A stretch of 35,621 bases of DNA from NCBI GenBank assembly GCA_025934105.1, contig JAICYS010000026.1, forward strand, positions 1 through 35,621, read 5' to 3'. Every line of letters begins with the position of its first letter. Position 1 is the first letter of the stretch. Source of the stretch: Myxococcota bacterium (lineage in GTDB: Bacteria; Myxococcota_A; Polyangia; Fen-1088). The translations under genes and the position numbers were made by a program. Shown piece by piece: positions 7,561 to 14,067 of the stretch. The notes under the pieces are model-generated. The model was not told the origin of the DNA. It searched no databases and saw only the letters and a list, made by a program, of their open reading frames with translations.

Positions 7561-8328
7561 ATGAAGCGACTGCCGACCGTATATCACCGGATCATTCCCT
7601 TGGCAGTAGCGCTGCTCGCGCCGAGCGGCGTGCGCCTAGCTTATGGGCAGGGTCAAGAATTGCCACCGGTGAAGGTCGATTTGCCGCCGCCGCCGAATTT
7701 CAACGTTCAGACCGCGCCGGAGAAGTACCCCAGCGGCGAGCTGTCGATTTACGGGCTGCGCAAGCACATGAACCAGTATCTGGACAAGGACGTCCAGGTG
7801 CGCGCCTACATGCTGGAGGTCTACGAGTGCCCCGCCGAGCAGCGGAAGTGCAACGACGACCTGGCCGCCAAGACCAAGAAGCAAAAGAAGAAGGAGCTGA
7901 AGTCGGGTGGCCTGCCGGGCAAGGCGGGCGCGCCGCCGGCGGCCGACATGAAGGGCGGCTGCCGTCCGTGCGACCAGCCGCACTTCTTCCTGGGCGACAC
8001 GCCCACCACCAAGCTCGACCACGGCCTGCTGGTGGCTGATTACCCGGTCAAGGACTGGAAGACCAACAAGCCGAAGCCTCTCGAGGTCAAGCCGGGGACG
8101 CAGGTGATCGTGACCGGCACCTTCGCGATCAACTCGATCGGCGGGTTCGCCGCCTCCGACGGCCTCATCATCCACAAGAAGCTGCAGGACAGCGAGGGCA
8201 AGGTCCTGGCCGAGGGCAACGCCGTGCTGCCGCCCGACGCGCAGACGATCAACCTGGAAGGCAAGCCGGCCGAGAAGGTCGGCGGCGCCCGCATCGACGC
8301 CGAGAAGGAAGCCAAGGGCAAGAAGTAA
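7561..8328 (+). CDS. Secreted OB-fold-like protein with four cysteines, function unknown
   Basis: A 255-residue exported protein. The signal peptide spans about residues 1-29 (basic MKRLPTVYHR, then IIPLAVALLAPSG) with likely cleavage after AYG. The core looks like a small beta-barrel of the OB type: LDKDVQVRAYMLEVYEC, then a closing half with KPGTQVIVTGTFAINSIGG and SDGLIIHKKL. Between the halves lie a Lys-rich stretch (KTKKQKKKELK) and the pairs C90-x6-C97 and C134-x2-C137, which could bind metal or form disulfides. The tail is charged and Lys/Glu-rich. The start is firm: GGAGGG at 7548-7553 lies 7 nt before the ATG. It is alone on the plus strand, divergent from the solute-binding lipoprotein gene, and ends before strong hairpins. 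OB-fold is a judgement from pattern, not from a search. Confidence 0.8.
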   Translation: MKRLPTVYHRIIPLAVALLAPSGVRLAYGQGQELPPVKVDLPPPPNFNVQTAPEKYPSGELSIYGLRKHMNQYLDKDVQVRAYMLEVYECPAEQRKCNDDLAAKTKKQKKKELKSGGLPGKAGAPPAADMKGGCRPCDQPHFFLGDTPTTKLDHGLLVADYPVKDWKTNKPKPLEVKPGTQVIVTGTFAINSIGGFAASDGLIIHKKLQDSEGKVLAEGNAVLPPDAQTINLEGKPAEKVGGARIDAEKEAKGKK

Positions 8329-8336
8329 CGTCCCGC

Positions 8337-8369
8337 GCGATCGACGCAGCCTTGCGCTGCTTCGATCGC
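8337..8369 (+). terminator. Bipartite hairpin after the OB-fold-like gene
   Basis: Eight paired bases (GCGATCGA with TCGATCGC), one c/t mismatch, five more pairs (GCAGC with GCTGC) and a five-base loop. It begins 9 nt after the stop codon. No T-run follows, so it would be a strong hairpin terminator without the classical U tract. It sits between convergent genes and could work in both directions. Confidence 0.6.
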
Positions 8370-8374
8370 CGGGC

Positions 8375-8399
8375 GGCGCTCGAGCGGTCCTCGAGCGCC
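8375..8399 (-). terminator. Second hairpin between convergent genes
   Basis: Perfect 9-bp stem GGCGCTCGA with TCGAGCGCC and a 7-base loop. It lies 36 nt beyond the stop of the DUF4340-like gene on the minus strand, and 5 nt from the preceding hairpin. Likely the terminator of the minus-strand ABC operon, again without a T-run. Confidence 0.55.
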
Positions 8400-8435
8400 C
8401 CGCGACGGCGGCGCTCCTGGCGGGCGCCCGAGCCG

Positions 8436-9368
8436 TCAGCGCGCAGACGCCGGGTCGAGCCGAAGGTCGTCGCAGAGAGGCTGCGCGACCCGGAACGCCC
8501 CGGCGTTTTTCGTTTCCGCCACGCAGTTCGGCCACACGTCCACGGTGTGGACGATCGGCGCCGGCTCGCCGGGGGGCTGGACCGAGACCTCCAGCACCAG
8601 CTCGGGGCGGCCGGCCGGCGGTTTCGGCAGCCAGGCGGCGGCCTGCAGGTTGCCGAGCGCGCTCACCACGCGCGCGATGGCGCGCGGATCGGCCGGCGGC
8701 TGGCTGCTCCAGGTCTCGCCGTCCGGGCTTCGCGCCTCCAGGGTCCCGCGTGTGCCGATCCGCCGGAGCTCGCGGACGTCGAAGTGGGCGAAGTCCAGCA
8801 CCGTCGGCGAGCGGTCCGGCTTGGGCGGGGGGCTGGCGACCTTTACGGGCGGCGGCGCGGGGTGCGTGTCGCGCAGCGCCGCCGCCGGCCGCTCGGCCAG
8901 TTCGAGGAGGCGGCGCGGCGCCACGCGCACCGCCGCGGCGGCGCCCACCTGCGCGAACACCCCGCTGCCGCTCGCGTCGGCGTTGCCCAGCCGGACCTCG
9001 GACACGCCGCGGGCGTCCTCGATGGACACCGAGACGCGCGGCGGCGACAGCCCCGCGGCCGCCGCGGAGAGATCGGCCGTGCGGCGGCTTTCGGCCTGGG
9101 CGAACGCGTCCAGGAGATCCGCGACCGCGCTCCGATCCGCCGGGAGGTCCTGGGGTTGGAGTCGCCAGCCGCCGTCGGCCGCGTGCACCAGCGCGAACGC
9201 GGGCTGCCCGGCCTGCGCGACGGCGATCCGCCGGACCGAACCGCGGTCGAACCGGACCAGCAGAGGCTGGGCGGCCGGCGGCGCGCCATCGCGCGGATCG
9301 TGATCGAAGAACAGCAGATACGCCGCCAGCAGCGCGGCCACCGCTCCGAGAACGCCCAGCGCCCGCAT
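8436..9368 (-). CDS. DUF4340-like membrane-anchored protein of a Gld-type ABC system
   Basis: A 310-residue protein with one N-terminal membrane segment (about residues 4-22, LGVLGAVAALLAAYLLFF) and a large outward domain. The phrase VRRIAVAQ, then GGWRLQPQDLPADRSAVADLLDAF, matches the repeating layout of DUF4340 proteins (a residue-by-residue W-x-L block followed by a helix), a family usually found beside GldG-type permeases. A Pro-rich linker lies around residues 170-190. The ATG at 9368 shares its A with the TGA of the preceding permease gene (TGATG), a sign of coupled translation. Last of the three-gene operon; followed by a hairpin. The molecular role of DUF4340 is not known to me. Confidence 0.82.
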   Translation of the reverse strand: MRALGVLGAVAALLAAYLLFFDHDPRDGAPPAAQPLLVRFDRGSVRRIAVAQAGQPAFALVHAADGGWRLQPQDLPADRSAVADLLDAFAQAESRRTADLSAAAAGLSPPRVSVSIEDARGVSEVRLGNADASGSGVFAQVGAAAAVRVAPRRLLELAERPAAALRDTHPAPPPVKVASPPPKPDRSPTVLDFAHFDVRELRRIGTRGTLEARSPDGETWSSQPPADPRAIARVVSALGNLQAAAWLPKPPAGRPELVLEVSVQPPGEPAPIVHTVDVWPNCVAETKNAGAFRVAQPLCDDLRLDPASAR

Positions 9369-11605
9369 CAGACCCGCCGGCGGCGCCAGACCCAGCCGCC
9401 CAGAGCCAGCACGCACAACGGCATCCCGACGACGAACAGCCGGAAGGCCCAGGCGATCTGCCCGGCCGTCGGCGCCAGCGCGACGGGCGTGACGTCCTTG
9501 GGGCCGATGCCGACCTGCGCCTGCCGTTGCGCCAGCCAAGCCACCGACGAGAGGACGAAGTCCAGATCGTAATCCCGCAACGTCACGCCCGACAGCCGCA
9601 CGTTCATGACCAGGCGCCCGGTGCCGAGGACGACCAGCCGCTGCGGCACCGCGCCGGCGCGCTCCAGGGCGGCCGCCACCGAAACCGGACCTTTCCGGTC
9701 GCGGCCGGCGTCGAAGGTGAGATCGGCGTCCCCGCGGATGGTGGGCAGGTCGGTCTCCGCCCAGCCTTCCGGGCTGGTGCTGACGAGCGGCGTGATCATC
9801 CAGCCGGTCGCCGGAGGATCGGCGCGCGTGACCGACCGCGTGCGCGGCCAGAAAGTCAGCCGGCCGCCCAGCCGATCGGTGATCGGGTGGCGGCCATACT
9901 GGTCGGGGCCGGCCGCCCAGACCGACGGGCCCTCCACATCGCTGGCGCGCGAGGGGTCGACCACCAGGTCGTCGCCGAGGTGAACGCCGCGCCGAGCCGC
10001 CCAGTCTTCCAGGCCGAGGTGCGCGAACGCGCCCCCGCCGGGCGCGAACACCGGGCCGATCATGGCCAGCACGGCGCCCCCGGCCTCGCCGAACGCGTCC
10101 AGCTCGCGCTCTTCGGCGGCGGAAAAGGCGCTGGTCGGCTCGGCGACGACCAGCACCGTACATCCGCTGCGGCGCGCGTCGGCCAGGTGCGGCAGCGCCC
10201 TCGTCTGGTAGCCGTCGCCGCGCAACGCTTCGGCGAAGGTGCCGTACCCGCCGTCGCCCAGCCCGTCGACGGCGGGCTCGCCGTGGCCGGTCGTGAAGCA
10301 GACCGCCGGCGGATGGTCGTCGGTCACCGCCAGGATGGCCGAGACGAACGCCGACTCCCCGCGCCAGCCGCGCAGCGCCGGTCCGGGCTCGCCCTCGGCG
10401 TCGACGGCGGAGTCGACCAGATCCGACTCGGTCACCACCTTGGCGCGGCCGCCCGAGGTGAAGACGATCGCCCCCTGCCCCATGTCGAAGGCGCTGATGC
10501 CGTACTTCTTGGCGGCCGCCTCGGCCCGCTGGGGCGCGCGGTCGGGGTCCACGATCGCGACCTGCAGCCGGCCCCCCGCGTAGCGGACGCATCGCTCGGC
10601 CAACTCGCGGACCAGGCCGGCGATGGTGCGGGCCCGCTCGGAGTCGCGCTTGGGATAGGCGAAGATGGTCGCCTGCACCGGACGCGGCAGATCCCGCAGG
10701 ACGGCGACGGTCTTGTCCGATAGCGCGTAAAGCTGGGCGCGCGTCCAGTCGCCGCGCGCGAAGTGTCGGCCCGCCACCACGTTCACCATGGCGGCGATGG
10801 CCAACACCAGGATGGCGGACGCGCGCGGCGCCAGCCGGCGGGCCGCCGGCGTCCCTTCGGGCGCGGGTCCGCGCAGCCTGGCCAGCCGCGCGGTGGCGGC
10901 GGCCAGCGCCAGCACCGTCAGGCTGACCAGCAGGACGATCGGCCGCGAATCGACGATGCCGTGCCCGAAGTCCTCCATCGTCCGGAACAGGCTGGTCCGC
11001 CGCAGGGCCGCCGCCAGCGCCGGGGTCCGCGCCTCCGATTCCAGCGCCCCGGCCAGCAGCGCCGCCACGAACAGCACGAACGACAGCGTGGCCGCGACCA
11101 GCTGATTGCGCGTCAGCGCCGAGGCCAGCAGCCCGACGGCCAGCGCCGCCATCCCGAGCAGCAGCGTCCCCAGATAGCCGGCCGCGATCGGCCCCGGATC
11201 CAGCCGGCCGCCGATCACGCGCAGATAGCCGACCATCAAGGCCGTCGGGGCCCAGGCGGCGACGTAGAAGCCGACGGCGGCCAGCCACTTGCCCGCGATG
11301 ACCTCGAACGGGGAGACCGGCGCGGTCAGCAGCGGCTCGATGGTGCCGGTGCGCAGCTCCTCGGCCACCAGGCGCATCGGGATCACCGTCGCCAGCAAGC
11401 CGACCGCGATCCAGTAGAGAATCGTGCCGCCGAAGAAGAACTCCATCACGCCGCCCGGCGGCGCGTCGGGGCGTCCCAGGAACTGGACGAACATCCAGAA
11501 CACCAGCCCCTGCAGCGACAGGAACAGCGCCAGCACCGCCCAGCCGGCCGGGGTGCGGAAGTAGCCCGCCCACTCGCGGCGCGCGAGCGCCAGGATCCGC
11601 CTCAT
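9368..11605 (-). CDS. GldF-GldG fusion: ABC-2 type permease joined to ABC-auxiliary (Gld-type) domain
   Basis: One 745-residue polypeptide joins two functions that are separate genes in Bacteroidetes gliding systems. Residues 1-250 are a six-helix ABC-2 permease starting MRRILALARREWAGYF, with the conserved helix-turn phrase EELRTGTIEPLLTAPVSPFEVIAGKW. From about residue 265 a membrane helix (ASAILVLAIAAMVNVVAG) opens the GldG/ABC_transp_aux part, with LSDKTVAVLRDLPRPVQATIFAYP and VDPDRAP. A last helix near residues 722-740 ends in VWRRRRV. Such fused proteins occur widely outside Bacteroidetes and are not proof of gliding. The start overlaps the ATPase gene stop by ATGA and the end overlaps the DUF4340-like gene by one base, so all three are likely made together. 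The substrate is unknown. Confidence 0.88.
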   Translation of the reverse strand: MRRILALARREWAGYFRTPAGWAVLALFLSLQGLVFWMFVQFLGRPDAPPGGVMEFFFGGTILYWIAVGLLATVIPMRLVAEELRTGTIEPLLTAPVSPFEVIAGKWLAAVGFYVAAWAPTALMVGYLRVIGGRLDPGPIAAGYLGTLLLGMAALAVGLLASALTRNQLVAATLSFVLFVAALLAGALESEARTPALAAALRRTSLFRTMEDFGHGIVDSRPIVLLVSLTVLALAAATARLARLRGPAPEGTPAARRLAPRASAILVLAIAAMVNVVAGRHFARGDWTRAQLYALSDKTVAVLRDLPRPVQATIFAYPKRDSERARTIAGLVRELAERCVRYAGGRLQVAIVDPDRAPQRAEAAAKKYGISAFDMGQGAIVFTSGGRAKVVTESDLVDSAVDAEGEPGPALRGWRGESAFVSAILAVTDDHPPAVCFTTGHGEPAVDGLGDGGYGTFAEALRGDGYQTRALPHLADARRSGCTVLVVAEPTSAFSAAEERELDAFGEAGGAVLAMIGPVFAPGGGAFAHLGLEDWAARRGVHLGDDLVVDPSRASDVEGPSVWAAGPDQYGRHPITDRLGGRLTFWPRTRSVTRADPPATGWMITPLVSTSPEGWAETDLPTIRGDADLTFDAGRDRKGPVSVAAALERAGAVPQRLVVLGTGRLVMNVRLSGVTLRDYDLDFVLSSVAWLAQRQAQVGIGPKDVTPVALAPTAGQIAWAFRLFVVGMPLCVLALGGWVWRRRRV

Positions 11606-12558
11606 GCCGCCCCACCCCCCTCCTCGGCGGTGGCCCGGCCGAACAGCTCCTCCAGCGACGGCGTCTCCAGCCGCAGCTCGCGCAGGACCAGCCCGCCGCC
11701 GGCAGCGGCGCGAAATACGGCCTCGCGGACGTCGCCGTCGGGCGCTCCCGCCGCCAGGATCAGCGCCAGCCGGCCCGCGTCCAGCGACGCGACCGAGGCC
11801 ACGCCGGGCAGCCGGCCGAACAGATCGGCGGCGCGCCCCTGCTCGTCCGGCCTCACCTCGGCGAGCACGCGGCGGGCGCCCGACAGCCGCGCCTGCAACG
11901 CGCCCGTCCGCTCGGCGGCCACCAGCTTGCCGCGCCGGAGAATCAGGATTCGGGTCGCCACCGCCTCGACCTCCGACAGGACGTGCGTCGACAGCAGGAT
12001 CGTCCGCTCGCGCCCCAGCTCGCGGATCAGCGCCCGAGTCTCGCGAATCTGATTCGGATCGAGCCCGGCGGTCGGCTCGTCGAGGATCAGGATGGGCGGC
12101 TGCCCCAGGAGCGCGTCGGCCAGGCCCACGCGCTGGCGGTACCCGCGCGAGAGCGTCCCGATGATCTGCCGGCGCCGATCGCCCAGCGCCACCCGCCCGA
12201 CGGCGCCGTCGATCTCCGCTCGGCGGCCCGCGCGCGGCACCCCTTTCAAGGCCGCCCGAAACGCCAGGTACTCGTCGACCCGCATCTCCGGCGGCAACGG
12301 CACCGCCTCGGGCAGGTACCCGACGGCGCGCCGCACCTCGCGCGGCTCGTCGGCGATGGATCGGCCGGCCAGCGTGGCAACGCCGCGCGTGGGCGCCAGA
12401 AAGCAGGTCAGGATCCGCATCATCGTCGACTTGCCGGCGCCGTTCGGCCCCAGCAGGCCGGCGATCTCGGCGCGCCCGACCTCGAACGAGACGCCGTCCA
12501 GGGCCGGCGGCTGGCCGGTCGGGCCGTACGTCTTGCTCAACCCCTCGACGCGGATCAC
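11602..12558 (-). CDS. GldA-like ABC transporter ATP-binding protein
   Basis: Nucleotide-binding subunit that would power the GldFG-type permease encoded directly downstream. With the chosen GTG start at 12558 it has 318 residues, close to the usual 300-310. Walker A is GPNGAGKST (37-45), the signature is LSRGYRQRVG (136-145), Walker B with catalytic Glu is ILILDE (156-161), and the switch His is H192 in LLSTH. After about residue 215 comes the typical C-terminal regulatory part of DRA/GldA proteins. An upstream in-frame ATG at 12645 would add 29 residues with no family match, so the GTG, which gives VIRVEGLSKTYG, is preferred; no clear Shine-Dalgarno supports either. ATGA overlap with the permease gene. 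Confidence 0.92.
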   Translation of the reverse strand: MIRVEGLSKTYGPTGQPPALDGVSFEVGRAEIAGLLGPNGAGKSTMMRILTCFLAPTRGVATLAGRSIADEPREVRRAVGYLPEAVPLPPEMRVDEYLAFRAALKGVPRAGRRAEIDGAVGRVALGDRRRQIIGTLSRGYRQRVGLADALLGQPPILILDEPTAGLDPNQIRETRALIRELGRERTILLSTHVLSEVEAVATRILILRRGKLVAAERTGALQARLSGARRVLAEVRPDEQGRAADLFGRLPGVASVASLDAGRLALILAAGAPDGDVREAVFRAAAGGGLVLRELRLETPSLEELFGRATAEEGGGAA

Positions 12559-12681
12559 GCCCGGCAAAGTGTAGTGCAGGACCGCGGCGCGGGAGCGCGG
12601 CTTTGCCCGCGCCAGCTCATGAAGGGAACACCGGACCCTGGCCACGGCCCCGGGCCGCGCGGGCGCGCCCGCCGCGCCGAC

Positions 12682-14019
12682 CTATTCCAGCCCGCGATCC
12701 CGCAAGGAGCCGTCGTCCTCGCCGCGGAGGTGTCCGACCTCGTGCAAGAGCGTCCGGGAGATCGCCTGGTCCAGCTCGTTGCCGTCGTGCACGGTCCGCA
12801 ACAAGTTCCGCCGGTAAAGGACGATCGCGCGATCGCCGCTGTCGCACTGAAGCGGCTCGCTGGTCGACGGCGGCGCCGAGCGCCCCTTGCGCGAACGCCC
12901 GGACGAGCTGGGGGGCGGCGCCTCGTCGTGATAGTCGAGCGGCAGCCCGCGAAACAGCCCCAGGATGGTGGGCGACAGCGGCGGCTTCTCGGCCGTCAGG
13001 TCGTCCAGCGCCGGGAGATCGGCCGCCTCGACCCGCACGCCGGCCAGGTCGCGCCGGAAGTCCGGCGGCAGCGCGGCCACCGCCCGCTGGACGCGCGCGG
13101 CGAAGTCGGCCGCCGAGATGTCCGGCGCGGGCGGGAACGACTTGGGGTCGGCCGCCGTGGCAGCCGCCAGGTGCCGCGCCGCGGCCGCCTGATCGCCCAT
13201 CCGTTCTTCGATGAGGCCCAGGTGATAAAGCGCGTGGGCGTGCTCGGGCGCCTCGGCCAGCACCTTCTCGAACGTGCGGCGCGCGTCGTCGAACCGACAG
13301 AGCTCGAACAGAGCCACCCCGCGCTCGTACACCGCGGCCGAAAACCGCGGCTGCACCGCCAGCGCGGCGTCGATGCGCCGCAAGGCCTCCCCCGGCCGGC
13401 CGAGGTCGATGAGCGCCTGCCCTTCGAGGAGCGCCAGCCGGGCGACCTCCTCGGTGTCGCGGCGCGAGACGTGGCGGCTCCCGCGCCGCGCGTACTCGAG
13501 GCCGATCGCCGAACGGTCGGACGATGCCGGAAGCTGGTTGATCTGCAGATCCGCGGCCGCCTCCAGCGTCTCCGGGTCGTCCGGCGACAGCGCCAGCGCC
13601 AGCTCGAGAGCGTCGCGGGCCTCGTCCAGCCGATCCAGCCGCATGAGCGCGATGGCCCGGTTGTGGTGGGCCTCGACCGACCGCGGCGCCTGGCGCGCCG
13701 CCTCTTCGGCGCAGGCCAGCGTGCCGGTGTAATCGCCCTTGTCGAACAGATCGGCGGCGCGATCGAGCAGATCGGCGACCGGGGCGTCGACCCAGGCCGG
13801 CTGTTCCGGAAAACAGCGGCGCAGGGGGCGCGGCGGCGGCTCCGTCGCGTCCTTGTCGGCCTTGGCGACCGGCGCCGGCGCCGCTGGGCAGGTCGCGGCC
13901 ACCGGGTGCGGCGGCGGCGCGCGATGACAGCCGCCGAGGACGCTGGCGGCCAGGGCCGCGCCCAGACGCAGCAAGCCACGCGCGCGACCAGAGCTCCCGG
14001 GCTTCATGAACCGCTTCAT
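12682..14019 (-). CDS. TPR lipoprotein fused to a minimal zincin metallopeptidase domain
   Basis: A 445-residue probable lipoprotein: basic start, hydrophobic stretch, and lipobox VLGGC with C31 as the modified residue. About residues 75-290 hold five or six TPR units, such as AHHNRAIALMRLDRLDEARD and ALYHLGLIEERMGDQAAAAR. The last ~130 residues match the minimal zinc-metallopeptidase family (Pfam Zincin_1, PF06262): VEAADLPA..., ILGLFRGLPL, and the metal motif HEVGHLRGED at 426-435, with H426, E427, H430 and D435 as expected ligands and base. Free-standing members of that family are about 120 residues and carry no TPRs. A Ser/Arg-rich loop (SSSGRSRKGRSAPPS) interrupts the domain. The gene follows polA with a 48-bp gap. 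The proteolytic role is inferred from the motif only. Confidence 0.85.
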   Translation of the reverse strand: MKRFMKPGSSGRARGLLRLGAALAASVLGGCHRAPPPHPVAATCPAAPAPVAKADKDATEPPPRPLRRCFPEQPAWVDAPVADLLDRAADLFDKGDYTGTLACAEEAARQAPRSVEAHHNRAIALMRLDRLDEARDALELALALSPDDPETLEAAADLQINQLPASSDRSAIGLEYARRGSRHVSRRDTEEVARLALLEGQALIDLGRPGEALRRIDAALAVQPRFSAAVYERGVALFELCRFDDARRTFEKVLAEAPEHAHALYHLGLIEERMGDQAAAARHLAAATAADPKSFPPAPDISAADFAARVQRAVAALPPDFRRDLAGVRVEAADLPALDDLTAEKPPLSPTILGLFRGLPLDYHDEAPPPSSSGRSRKGRSAPPSTSEPLQCDSGDRAIVLYRRNLLRTVHDGNELDQAISRTLLHEVGHLRGEDDGSLRDRGLE

Positions 14020-14067
14020 ATTACCCGAGCTGCCGCCCAGTTCCGCAAACTCCGAATCGCGACGGAC

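Noticed and set aside
7489-7587. Earlier in-frame start for the solute-binding lipoprotein
   Set aside because: It would add 33 residues before the signal peptide and overlap the divergent plus-strand gene start.
12659-12672. GC-only palindrome GCGGGCGCGCCCGC after the zincin gene as terminator
   Set aside because: With a realistic loop only four pairs remain, and such G/C palindromes are frequent in this composition.
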